Positions 38,384 through 48,100 of a DNA stretch of 64,000 nucleotides are shown in pieces. Both the position numbers and the translations under genes were made by a program. The stretch's first letter is position 1; every line of letters starts with the position of its first letter. The notes under the pieces are model-generated. The model searched no databases and was not told the origin of the DNA. It saw only the letters and a program-made list of their open reading frames with translations. This DNA is from JANRLL01 sp033762715 (GTDB lineage Bacteria; Pseudomonadota; Alphaproteobacteria; Rickettsiales; SXRF01), in contig JANRLL010000001.1 of the NCBI GenBank assembly GCA_033762715.1, forward strand, positions 1-64,000. The letters run 5' to 3'.

Positions 38384-39334
38384 CTACCATAAGTCATCAT
38401 CCCATACATCCGACATTTTTATGTCTGGTAAATGCTCTTGTGGTATGGCCGCGCACGCCTGGATAAGCCATTGTATAAAAAGCATAACCTTATTTGAGCG
38501 ATAGCGATTTGGTGGCATTAATGCCACCATTTGACGGGTGGGGTAGGTCTCAAATGTGGGTAGTATCCGCTGTAGCTTGCCTGCTTTTAAATAAGTGGTC
38601 ACCATAAACCCAGGCAAGATGGTTATGCCAACCCCATCTAGTGCCGCCTGCAACATCATCTCTGCCGTGTTGGCTTTCATGGTGCCTTCTGTGCGGATGG
38701 TCGTAATTTTGCCTTGCTTGTCACGGCAACGCCATTCGCCACTGCTGCCTGACCGTGCATACATAATCATGCGGTGTTTTTTGAGTGCATTCGGTGTCGT
38801 TGGCATACCATATTGAGCGACATATTCGGGTGAAGCCACCACGTAGATAGGGCAGGGTGCCAGCGGCTTTACGATTAAGCCTGAATCTTGCAACGCGCCA
38901 ATGCGCACCACCACATCAAAGCGTTCGCTAATGACATCTACCATGCGATCTTCTAGCGAAATGTCCAGCAGCACATCGGGGTATTGTTTGGCAAAACTGG
39001 AAATGGCCGGCAGCAAATGCATATGGCCAAATGACATAGGAATGCTGATGCGCAGTGTCCCGCGCGGTGTCGATCGTGCTTCTTGAATATGCAGTGTGGC
39101 TTCGCGCAATTCTTCCATCGCGGTCAGTGCGCGTTCAAAGAACACTTGTCCTTCATCGGTCAAAATCACCTGGCGTGTGGTGCGTTGGAAAAGTTTAACC
39201 CCTAATTCGTCTTCCAAGGCTGCAATCTGTTTGCTGACGGCAGGACCGGAGAGTCCGAGCACACGCGCTGCTTGAGAAAAACTATGTTTTTGAGCAACTT
39301 CTAAGAAAACACCGATGCGGTCTAGGGAAATCAT
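38384..39334 (-). CDS. LysR-family transcriptional regulator
   Basis: A 316-residue regulator. The N-terminal winged helix-turn-helix (residues 1-60) reads FLEVAQKHSFSQAARVLGLS, then KQIAALEDELGVKLFQRTTR. The remainder is the substrate-binding effector domain. It diverges from the pirin gene over 96 bp, which holds an inverted repeat next to its own start codon, so it probably represses itself and controls the pirin-YceI-b561 cluster. Confidence 0.93.
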   Translation of the reverse strand: MISLDRIGVFLEVAQKHSFSQAARVLGLSGPAVSKQIAALEDELGVKLFQRTTRQVILTDEGQVFFERALTAMEELREATLHIQEARSTPRGTLRISIPMSFGHMHLLPAISSFAKQYPDVLLDISLEDRMVDVISERFDVVVRIGALQDSGLIVKPLAPCPIYVVASPEYVAQYGMPTTPNALKKHRMIMYARSGSSGEWRCRDKQGKITTIRTEGTMKANTAEMMLQAALDGVGITILPGFMVTTYLKAGKLQRILPTFETYPTRQMVALMPPNRYRSNKVMLFIQWLIQACAAIPQEHLPDIKMSDVWDDDLW

Positions 39335-39357
39335 ATTAATAACTTAAAGTTAATAAT
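39335..39357. promoter_or_regulatory. Putative LysR operator
   Basis: A 23-bp nearly perfect palindrome, ATTAATAACTT and AAGTTAATAAT around a central A, with one mismatched pair. It contains a T-N11-A arrangement typical of LysR-type sites. It lies directly upstream of the LysR start codon and about 75 bp before the pirin gene. Confidence 0.55.
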
Positions 39358-39430
39358 AATATAACAAATTATATAATTATCATTTATTGGGAAATAAGTA
39401 AACTAGGGGCATAACAAGGAGACACATTTT

Positions 39431-40144
39431 ATGATTACTATTTTCCCCTATGAAAACCTCGGACATGCCAATCACGGTTGGCTGGATGCCAGACATCATT
39501 TCAGCTTTGCCAGCTACTATGATCCCAAACGCGTAGGGTTTGGCGAACTACTGGTGATTAATGACGATAAAGTCAGTTCCGGTCGCGGCTTTGCCACACA
39601 CCCGCATGATAATATGGAGATCATCACCTATGTGCGTGAAGGAGCCATTACGCATAAAGATAGTTTAGGCAATGTAGGCCGTACCGAAGCGGGTGATGTG
39701 CAGGTAATGAGCGCCGGCAGTGGTGTGTTCCATTCCGAATATAATGCGGAGCCGGTCGATACCACCTTATATCAAATCTGGATTAAACCGAATCGTCGTG
39801 ATGTGAAACCACGTTGGGAAACCAAACAATTTCCAAAAGAGCCTGTAACCGATGCGCTGCATGTATTAGTCACTGGTCGCATTGAAGATAAGCAAGGCGA
39901 AGCGCTTTTCATTCATCAAGATGCGGCGATTTTTGGCGGCGCGTTGCGTAAAGACACGCAGATTCGCCACACCATCAAACACCAAGCCTATCTGTTGGTC
40001 GCGCAAGGCGAGGTGCTGGTGAATGGACAAAAAGCCAAACGCGGTGACGGTGTAGAGATCTCGCAGGAGTCTGTTGTTACGATAACGGCAACAAGCGATG
40101 CGGAAGTGTTGCTTATTGATGTGCCCTCCACGACACAGCATTAA
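39431..40144 (+). CDS. Pirin-family bicupin protein
   Basis: A 237-residue pirin. The N-terminal cupin keeps the four metal ligands H57, H59, H101 and E103 in THPHDNMEI and GVFHSEYN. Bacterial pirins include quercetinases and regulators of metabolic enzymes; the substrate cannot be told. A ribosome site AAGGAG is 9 bases upstream. It diverges from the LysR gene, an arrangement familiar from other proteobacteria. Confidence 0.9.
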   Translation: MITIFPYENLGHANHGWLDARHHFSFASYYDPKRVGFGELLVINDDKVSSGRGFATHPHDNMEIITYVREGAITHKDSLGNVGRTEAGDVQVMSAGSGVFHSEYNAEPVDTTLYQIWIKPNRRDVKPRWETKQFPKEPVTDALHVLVTGRIEDKQGEALFIHQDAAIFGGALRKDTQIRHTIKHQAYLLVAQGEVLVNGQKAKRGDGVEISQESVVTITATSDAEVLLIDVPSTTQH

Positions 40145-40214
40145 TGTGGGTGGCGAATCAACGGCATAATTGCTATAAGTCTTACGTTCATTATTTCATT
40201 ACAGGAGGATCTCT

Positions 40215-40832
40215 ATGATTAAGAAAATGATACTGGCTGCATCGCTAGCGTGTTTGCCGATTTTAGCTTGCGCCCAAACGCCTGCTAATGAAATGCCCGC
40301 TGGCGATTACCAGCTTGATAAAACCCATGCGAGCTTGACCTGGAAAGTAAGCCATATGGGACTTTCCAACTATACGGCCCGTTTCACGCGTATGGATGCT
40401 ACGCTCAATTTTGATCCTAAAGATCCGACCAAAAGTAAGCTGGTCGCAACCGTTGATCCAACCTCTGTTCGCACCGATTATCCCAACGCCGATAAAAAAG
40501 ATTTCGATGCAGAATTAGCCAAAGGCGAAACCTGGTTTAATGCCGGTAAGTTTCCTGAGATTAAATTTGTCTCGACTTCGATTGATAAAACCGGTGAGAA
40601 AACAGGCAAAGTGCATGGCAACCTAACCTTCCTCGGCGTGACCAAACCGCTTACGCTTGATGTTACCTTTAATGGTGCCTATGCCCAAAAGCCAATGGTA
40701 AATACACCAGGTATTGGATTTTCTGCGACCGCTAAACTTAAACGTTCGGATTGGGGCTTTTCGACCTACATACCCACTCTTGGCGATGAAGTGACGCTGT
40801 TGATCGAAGTAGAATTCGATAAAGCACAATAG
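40215..40832 (+). CDS. YceI-family periplasmic lipid-binding protein (first copy)
   Basis: A 205-residue secreted protein with signal peptide MIKKMILAASLACLPILACA. The mature part begins GDYQLDKTHASLTWKVSHMG, the standard YceI opening of a lipocalin-like barrel that binds polyisoprenoids such as ubiquinone precursors. A strong AGGAGG site precedes it. The next gene, a cytochrome b561, starts 4 bp after the stop. Confidence 0.93.
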   Translation: MIKKMILAASLACLPILACAQTPANEMPAGDYQLDKTHASLTWKVSHMGLSNYTARFTRMDATLNFDPKDPTKSKLVATVDPTSVRTDYPNADKKDFDAELAKGETWFNAGKFPEIKFVSTSIDKTGEKTGKVHGNLTFLGVTKPLTLDVTFNGAYAQKPMVNTPGIGFSATAKLKRSDWGFSTYIPTLGDEVTLLIEVEFDKAQ

Positions 40833-40836
40833 TTAC

Positions 40837-41400
40837 ATGCTATCGTCTGCTCGCTATCACGTTGCCGCCATTATACTTCACTGGGTAATGGCGGTTGCGT
40901 TTTTGCTGATGTTTGTAAGTGGGCTTACAATGGTGAATCTAGAGCTGGAGAAGGCGCTGCAGTTTCGCATGTATCAATGGCATAAGTCGTTGGGCGTATT
41001 ATTACAGCTCGCGTTTTTTCTGCGCTTTGCCATTTACATATTCGCGCATAAGCCACGCTGGCCCCATTCGATGAAGCCTATTGAACGCACACTCGCTGTA
41101 TTAGGACATCGTGCCCTGTATGTATGGATGCTGATTGTGCCGCTTACCGGATGGTTCATGGTGTCATCCAGCATATACGGACTTCCCACCATCGTGTTTG
41201 GCTGGTTTGAATGGCCACATGTGCCAGGCATTGCGGGCAATCAGCTGGTTGAAGAAGTGGCAGAACAAGCGCATCAGCTACTGGCCTATGGTTTTATGGC
41301 ACTGGTAGTAGGCCATGTGCTAGCGGTGGTGAAACATGCCGTAGTGGATAAAGAAAATTTATTGCCGCGCATGGGCATTGGAAAAGGAAGAATGTCATGA
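40837..41400 (+). CDS. Cytochrome b561-type membrane protein
   Basis: A 187-residue protein with four membrane helices. Histidines likely to ligate two b-type haems occur in RYHVAAIILHW, YQWHKSLG, EQAHQLLAYG and GHVLAVVKH. It probably moves electrons between the quinone pool and a periplasmic partner. It lies between two YceI genes, overlapping the second by 4 bp, a well-known association. Confidence 0.92.
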   Translation: MLSSARYHVAAIILHWVMAVAFLLMFVSGLTMVNLELEKALQFRMYQWHKSLGVLLQLAFFLRFAIYIFAHKPRWPHSMKPIERTLAVLGHRALYVWMLIVPLTGWFMVSSSIYGLPTIVFGWFEWPHVPGIAGNQLVEEVAEQAHQLLAYGFMALVVGHVLAVVKHAVVDKENLLPRMGIGKGRMS

Positions 41401-41951
41401 AGTCATGGATAGTAGCGCTATTGTTTGTAGCGTTGCCTGGTGTTGTTCAGGCGGCAAGCTATAAAACCGATTATGCCAATAGCAAAATCACCTTCAGCGG
41501 CACTCATGCCGGCAATGCATTCAGCGGTACTTTCCAATCCTGGCAAGCGGTGATTCAATTTGACCCAGTGGCACTCAATAATAGTCAGATCGATATTACC
41601 GTAGATATGGCAAGCGCCAAAACGGGCAATACTATGTATGATGGCACATTGCCTACGGCTGATTGGTTCGATCTGAAAAATCACCCACAAGCGACCTATA
41701 GCAGCAAGCACATCACACGCAACGACGATGGCAGCTATACCGCGCAAGGGACACTCACCCTGCGAGCCGTATCCAAACCGTTAGCCATTCAGTTTGCGCT
41801 AACACCGGCAGAGCCTGCTGTAAAAACCACCTTCACACTCACCATCGATCGCCTGGCCTATGGTATTGGGGCATCGTCTGATCCGAAAGCAGAGTGGGTG
41901 AATAAAGATATTACGTTAAATGTCATCTTGGTTGCCCAGCCTGTTTTATAA
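41397..41951 (+). CDS. YceI-family periplasmic protein (second copy)
   Basis: A 184-residue secreted protein with signal peptide MKSWIVALLFVALPGVVQA. It shows the YceI barrel pattern (KITFSGTHAGNAFSGTFQSW, then PTADWFDLKNHPQATY). It differs clearly from the first copy, so this is an old duplication. Start overlaps the cytochrome stop in ATGA. Confidence 0.9.
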   Translation: MKSWIVALLFVALPGVVQAASYKTDYANSKITFSGTHAGNAFSGTFQSWQAVIQFDPVALNNSQIDITVDMASAKTGNTMYDGTLPTADWFDLKNHPQATYSSKHITRNDDGSYTAQGTLTLRAVSKPLAIQFALTPAEPAVKTTFTLTIDRLAYGIGASSDPKAEWVNKDITLNVILVAQPVL

Positions 41952-41963
41952 AGTGCAGTATTA

Positions 41964-43754
41964 GTGGATCATATTCTCTTCAGCGTATTTGTTTTTCTGG
42001 CTGCTGCCTGTGTGGTGGTGCCACTGGCAAGCCGCATTAAATTAGGCGCAGTACTTGGCTATCTTATGGCGGGGATTGCAATTGGTCCCTTTGGTTTAGG
42101 GCTAATCCATAATCCTGAAAATATCATGCATATTGCCGAATTTGGCGTGGTGATGATGCTGTTTGTCATTGGTCTTGAGCTGGACCCTTCTGCACTTTGG
42201 CGCCTCAGAAAATCCATAATAGGTTTAGGTGGTTTGCAGCTGGTGCTTACCAGCGTGCTGCTGACATTGGCAGGGGTTGCTTTGGGCTATGACTGGCAGC
42301 TTAGTATGGTGGTTGCTATGGCGCTATCGCTTTCGTCTACGGCTCTGGTGCTGCAAATATTAGAAGAAAAGAACCTGCTCAATACGCCGGTAGGTGAAAG
42401 TGCGTTTGCGGTGTTGCTATTCCAAGATATTGCGGTGATTCCGATTTTGGCGTTGCTACCGTTGCTGGCGGATCACACTGATCAGGTCGCGCATGCCGGT
42501 AGTATGATGGCTGGCGTACCAGGGTGGTTGCGTGCAATATTAGTGGCCGTGGTTATTGCTGGCATGATTGTAATTGGGCGTCAATTTTCTCATCATCTCT
42601 TTCGGGCGATTGCTAAAACCAATCTGCGTGAAGTATTTACGGCGATGACATTAGCCTTAGTCATCGGTATTACGATTTTGATGCAGATGCTGGGCGTATC
42701 ACCAGCGCTGGGCGCATTTATTGCGGGTGTGGTACTTGCGAACTCCGAATATCGCCATACGTTGGAAAGCGACATTGAGCCTTTTAAAGGTTTGCTGCTG
42801 GGACTCTTTTTTATCTCAGTTGGTATGGGTATGGATTTTGGGTTGCTGGCCCAATCGCCCTGGACCTTGTTGGGTGTGGTCGTGGCGCTCATGGCCCTAA
42901 AAGGATTAATTCTTTTTGCATTGGGTAAAATATTTGGGTTGATGCCCACCCATAATTACGGTTTTGCTTTTGCCTTATGCCAAGGCGGTGAATTTGCTTT
43001 TGTACTGTTTCAATATGCATTGGGATTGGATCTTCTATCGAATGAGCAGACGAAATTTCTAACACTCGCTGTTGCGCTTTCTATCGCCTGTACGCCGCTT
43101 TTAATGCTCATCTATAGCAGCTATATCATGCCGAAATTTATGAGCCTGTTATACGCCGATAATTTTGATGCTATTGAAGAACAGCATCCGGTTATTTTAG
43201 CAGGCTTTGGCCGCTTTGGTCAGATCATTGGCCGCTTTCTCATGGGCCAAGGTGTCAAGGTAACGGTGTTGGAAAAAGATCCAGACCAGGTAGAGCTTAT
43301 TCGTAAGTTTGGATTCAAAGGCTATTTCGGCGATGCCTCGCGTTTGGATTTATTACACAGCGCGGGTGCAGGCAAAGCCAAGTTGTTGATTGTGGCGGTT
43401 GATGATGCTGACAGTGCTCTTAAGATTGTGCAACTAGCGAAGAAAGCCTTTCCGCAGATACAGATTTTTGCTCGCGCACGCAATCGCCGTCATGCTTATG
43501 AGCTCGACAAGTTGGGGGTGGATTATTTTAAGCGCGAAACATTTGACTCAGCGCTTGATATGGCTCAGCAGATTATGGTGCAGCTGGGCTATAATGCAGC
43601 GGAGATGCAATCTAAAGCGGCGCAGTTTAAAGCCCATGATGAAACTACGCTTAGAAAGTCGTTTGCTTTCTTTGATAATGAGCCGGAAATGATCAATTTT
43701 ACCAAAACCAGTCGCGAAGAATTGACACAGATTTTGCGAAACGATACAGTGTAA
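41964..43754 (+). CDS. Kef-type potassium/proton antiporter
   Basis: A 596-residue monovalent cation:proton antiporter-2. Residues 1-380 form about 12 membrane helices with the conserved motifs FQDIAVIPILALLPLL and GAFIAGVVLANSEYRHTLE. An RCK_N nucleotide-binding domain follows (VILAGFGRFGQIIGRFL, residues about 410-520). Such systems release K+ under electrophile stress. The GTG start is 12 bp after the second yceI gene, so it may be the last gene of that run. Confidence 0.9.
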   Translation: MDHILFSVFVFLAAACVVVPLASRIKLGAVLGYLMAGIAIGPFGLGLIHNPENIMHIAEFGVVMMLFVIGLELDPSALWRLRKSIIGLGGLQLVLTSVLLTLAGVALGYDWQLSMVVAMALSLSSTALVLQILEEKNLLNTPVGESAFAVLLFQDIAVIPILALLPLLADHTDQVAHAGSMMAGVPGWLRAILVAVVIAGMIVIGRQFSHHLFRAIAKTNLREVFTAMTLALVIGITILMQMLGVSPALGAFIAGVVLANSEYRHTLESDIEPFKGLLLGLFFISVGMGMDFGLLAQSPWTLLGVVVALMALKGLILFALGKIFGLMPTHNYGFAFALCQGGEFAFVLFQYALGLDLLSNEQTKFLTLAVALSIACTPLLMLIYSSYIMPKFMSLLYADNFDAIEEQHPVILAGFGRFGQIIGRFLMGQGVKVTVLEKDPDQVELIRKFGFKGYFGDASRLDLLHSAGAGKAKLLIVAVDDADSALKIVQLAKKAFPQIQIFARARNRRHAYELDKLGVDYFKRETFDSALDMAQQIMVQLGYNAAEMQSKAAQFKAHDETTLRKSFAFFDNEPEMINFTKTSREELTQILRNDTV

Positions 43755-43813
43755 AGATTCAAGCGACTAAGAAATAACCATATTTTAAAATTACTATTTT
43801 TTAAATCCGATGC

Positions 43814-43842
43814 TTGACGGCGACGTCCACGTTCTTTATTGT
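43814..43842 (+). promoter_or_regulatory. Putative carA promoter
   Basis: TTGACG (43814-43819) and TATTGT (43837-43842) are 17 bp apart, a good sigma70 promoter. Transcription would begin near 43849, leaving a leader of about 20 bases, too short for attenuation. Confidence 0.6.
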
Positions 43843-43869
43843 CCGCGAAATTCACACCGAAACAGAGAA

Positions 43870-45033
43870 ATGACCAAGAGCGATATCGCCCCACCACCAC
43901 ACGCGACTGCAGCCTTAATTTTGGCGGATGGGACAATATTTTTTGGTGAAGCGATTGGATCGCAAAGTTCCGGTGTCGGCGAAATCTGTTTCAACACTGC
44001 CATGACCGGCTATCAGGAAATTCTCACCGATCCTTCGTACGCCGGCCAAATCATTACCTTTACCTTTCCTCACATCGGCAATATAGGTGCCAACACAGAA
44101 GACGTAGAGGCCTCGCTGCCTTACTGCGCGGGTTTAGTTGTACGCGAAAAACCAACCTTGCCATCCAATTTCCGCAGTCATATATCGCTTGATGCCTGGC
44201 TGAAGCAAAATAAGATTCCTGGCATTTGCGGCGTCGATACACGTGCGCTCACTCGCCATATTCGCACAAAAGGTGCGCAAAATGCTGTCATCGTTTCGCT
44301 GAAGGAAGCTACTTGGCGTGAACATGCGAAAGCCTTGCTCGATGCGGCGCCCGATATGGCGGGGTTGGATCTGGCCAAGGATGTGACCACCGATAAGATC
44401 TATGAATGGCATGATACGCTGTGGCAATTAGCCCCGCGCAATAAAGCTGCGAATGCGAAAAGCTACCATGTGGTTGCCATCGATTTTGGCGTGAAACATA
44501 ATATTCTGCGCTCCTTGGCGGAGCGCGGCATGCATATCACGGTTATGCCGGCAACGAGCAAAGCAGCCGATGTGTTGAAACATAATCCCGATGGCATTTT
44601 TCTCTCTAACGGCCCTGGCGACCCAGCGGCTACGGGAGAATATGCACTACCGATGATTAAAGAGCTGGTCGCATCGGGCAAACCGATTTTTGGTATTTGC
44701 TTGGGCCATCAGCTGCTTGGTATAGCACTGGGTGGTAAAACCGAAAAAATGACGCAAGGCCATCGTGGTGCCAACCATCCGGTGAAAGACCTTAAAGGCG
44801 GACAGGTGATCATTACCTCGCAAAATCATGGCTTTGCGGTGAGTAAAGAAGGCTTGCCGGATGATGTAGAAATTACCCATATCTCGCTATTCGACGGCAC
44901 GGTGCAGGGGCTGCGCCACAAAACCAAGCCGATTTTTTGTATGCAGGGCCATCCCGAAGCATCGCCTGGCCCGCATGATAGCCAATATTTGTTCGATAAG
45001 TTTGCCGAGCTCATGGAGAATGTAAAATCATGA
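43870..45033 (+). CDS. carA: Carbamoyl-phosphate synthase small subunit
   Basis: A 387-residue glutamine amidotransferase subunit that supplies ammonia for carbamoyl phosphate in arginine and pyrimidine synthesis. The nucleophile is the Cys in GICLGHQLLG, with His and Glu in MQGHPEASPGPHD. The ATG at 43870 is chosen because the longer frame from 43810 would lie upstream of the predicted promoter. A tiny gene overlaps the stop codon. Confidence 0.96.
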   Translation: MTKSDIAPPPHATAALILADGTIFFGEAIGSQSSGVGEICFNTAMTGYQEILTDPSYAGQIITFTFPHIGNIGANTEDVEASLPYCAGLVVREKPTLPSNFRSHISLDAWLKQNKIPGICGVDTRALTRHIRTKGAQNAVIVSLKEATWREHAKALLDAAPDMAGLDLAKDVTTDKIYEWHDTLWQLAPRNKAANAKSYHVVAIDFGVKHNILRSLAERGMHITVMPATSKAADVLKHNPDGIFLSNGPGDPAATGEYALPMIKELVASGKPIFGICLGHQLLGIALGGKTEKMTQGHRGANHPVKDLKGGQVIITSQNHGFAVSKEGLPDDVEITHISLFDGTVQGLRHKTKPIFCMQGHPEASPGPHDSQYLFDKFAELMENVKS

Positions 45034-45173
45034 CGCTGGTGCATTATATGCCGTTGCTACGTTTGGCTATGCAAAGCATTGGCGCCGGTTTTGTGATGGT
45101 TTTATTTCTACATTATGTTCTGCCGTTTGCTGAACATCCACGCATTTTGAATACCGTAGGGCATCATGGGTAA
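45030..45173 (+). CDS. 47-residue membrane protein gene between carA and carB
   Basis: The ATG at 45030 overlaps the carA stop in ATGA, and the TAA at 45171-45173 lies 8 bp inside carB. The product starts MTLVHYMPLLRLAMQ, has one hydrophobic helix (SIGAGFVMVLFLHYVLPF) and a short polar end with GHHG. Tight coupling to both neighbours argues that it is translated. No family is known to me. Alternatively it only serves to carry ribosomes from carA to carB. Confidence 0.55.
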   Translation: MTLVHYMPLLRLAMQSIGAGFVMVLFLHYVLPFAEHPRILNTVGHHG

Positions 45174-48100
45174 ACGCACAGACATTCAATCTATCCTCAT
45201 TATCGGTGCTGGTCCGATTGTTATTGGTCAGGCGTGCGAGTTTGATTATTCCGGTTCGCAAGCCTGTAAAATTTTGCGCGCTGAAGGTTATCGCATCATT
45301 TTAGTGAATTCCAATCCGGCGACCATTATGACCGATCCTGATTTGGCGGATGCAACCTATATCGAGCCGATCACACCGGAAATGGTGGAAAAAATTATTG
45401 CCAAAGAAAAACCCGATGCATTGCTTCCGACCATGGGCGGGCAGACGGCGCTTAACTGCGCTAAAGCCCTAGCCGAATCAGGTGTATTAAAGAAATATAA
45501 TGTCGAGCTGATTGGCGCAAAATTAGAATCGATCAACAAGGCTGAAGATCGTCAACTCTTTAACGATGCAATGAAAAAAATTGGCCTCGAAGTGCCCAAA
45601 AACGCGGTGGTCAAATCGCTCGAAGAAGCGCGTAAAGTGCTGGAAATCGTAGGCTTGCCCGCGGTGATTCGCCCAAGCTTTACCATGGGTGGCAGCGGCG
45701 GCGGCATTGCCTATAACCGCGAAGAATTTGAACAGATTATTGCAAGCGGTATCGATGCCTCACCGATTGGTGAAGTGCTGATCGATGAGTCGTTGCTCGG
45801 TTGGAAAGAGTATGAGATGGAAGTCGTGCGCGATAAAGCCGATAACTGCATCATCGTTTGCTCGATTGAAAATCTAGATCCAATGGGTATTCATACCGGT
45901 GACTCGATTACGGTGGCGCCTGCACTCACACTCAGCGATAAAGAATACCAAATTATGCGTAATGCTTCGTTTGCAGTGCTGCGTGAGATAGGTGTCGATA
46001 CGGGTGGCTCGAACGTACAGTTTGCGGTGAACCCTACCAGTGGCCGCATGGTAGTGATCGAGATGAATCCACGCGTGTCGCGCTCCTCGGCCTTGGCGTC
46101 TAAAGCAACCGGTTTCCCCATCGCGAAAGTCGCTGCCAAATTGGCAGTTGGCTATACGCTGGATGAAATTTTAAATGACGTCACCAAAGTAACGCCGGCT
46201 TCGTTTGAGCCAACGATTGACTATATCGTCACCAAAATCCCGCGTTTTACCTTTGAAAAATTCCCTGGCTCTGAACCGTTGCTTACCACTGCAATGAAGT
46301 CCGTCGGTGAGTCGATGGCGATGGGCCGCAATTTCCAAGAGTCGTTGCAAAAAGCGCTGCGTTCGCTGGAAACAGGGCTTACGGGTCTCAATGAAATGAC
46401 CGACATTAAAGACCTCGATACTGCGCGCAGCGAACTCACACGGCCAACGCCCGATCGTTTGCTGGTGGCCGCACAAGCACTGCGGCTTGGCATGAGCGTG
46501 GAAGAGATTTGCAGCATCGCGAAATACGATCCGTGGTTTATTCGTCAGATTGAAGAGATTGTAAAACTTGAAGCCACGATTCCCAAGGCAACTTGTGAAG
46601 ATTTTTCACTGTGTTATGAGCATTTGCTGCATTTGAAACGTCAGGGATTTTCCGATTCACGTATTGCGCAGCTAGCAGGAGTGAAATCGGCGGATGTGAG
46701 CGCATGGCGTGGAAAATATAACATCCATCCGGTTTATAAACGTGTCGATACCTGCGCGGCGGAATTTAATTCTGATACGCCCTATATGTATTCAAGCTAT
46801 GATGGGGAATGCGAATCGCGGCCGACCGCACGTGAAAAAGTTATCATCTTAGGGGGCGGCCCTAATCGCATTGGTCAAGGTATTGAATTCGATTATTGCT
46901 GTGTACATGCAGCCTACTCGCTTAAAGAAGCGGGCTATGAGACCATCATGGTTAATTGCAATCCAGAAACCGTATCGACCGATTACGACACTTCGGATCG
47001 CCTCTATTTCGAGCCGCTTACGGCCGAAGATGTGCTAGAAATCATCCGCACCGAGCAACAGAATGGAACACTTAAAGGCGTGATCGTGCAATTTGGCGGA
47101 CAAACGCCGCTTAAACTTGCGCGTGCATTAGAAGCGGCCGGCGTGCCTATTATCGGCACCTCGCCTGATTCGATCGATTTAGCCGAAGATCGCGATCGTT
47201 TCCGCCAATTGATCGATAAGCTGAAATTGAAACAACCTAAAAGCGCCATTGGCACCACAGCCGAAGAAGTGGTTGCACAAGCGGATGATATTGGCTTCCC
47301 ACTTTTGGTGCGCCCTTCCTACGTGTTGGGTGGCCGTGCGATGAAAATCATTTACGATAAGCCATCGCTGGAAGGCTATGTGGATGAACTTACCAAGATG
47401 TTTGGTGATGGCCCAATCCTAATCGATTCCTATCTGCAGGATGCAACCGAGCTTGATGTGGATGCGCTCTCAGATGGAAAAGACGTATTTGTGGCGGGCA
47501 TTATGCAACATATCGAAGAGGCGGGTATTCATTCTGGCGATTCTGCTTGTTCGCTGCCAGCTTATTCATTAGATGAGAAAATCCTAATTGAGATTCGCCG
47601 TCAAACCGAATTGCTTGCTAAAGAGCTAAAAGTTATCGGGCTTATGAACGTGCAATATGCGATTAAAGATGACCAGATTTATCTGATCGAAGTTAATCCG
47701 CGTGCAAGCCGCACCGTGCCGTTTGTTGCTAAATCCATCGGTATTCCGCTGGCTAAAATCGCGGCCCGTTTGATGGCGGGCGAATCGCTTGCGAGTTTCA
47801 AATTGCAGCCTAAAAAATTGAATCATGTATCCGTGAAAGAGGCCGTATTCCCCTTTGCGCGCTTTGCCGGAGTGGATGTGATTTTGGGACCGGAAATGAA
47901 ATCGACCGGTGAGGCGATGGGCATCGATAGTGATTTCCCTCGTGCGTTTGCCAAGTCGCAATTATCCGCTGGCAGCACGATTCCTAAATCCGGTACGGTA
48001 TTCGTATCGGTAAAAGAATCGGACAAGCCTGGCGTCACCCCTGCGATTAAACAGTTGATCGATCTAGGTTTCAAAATAGTGGCCACGCGCGGCACGGCTA

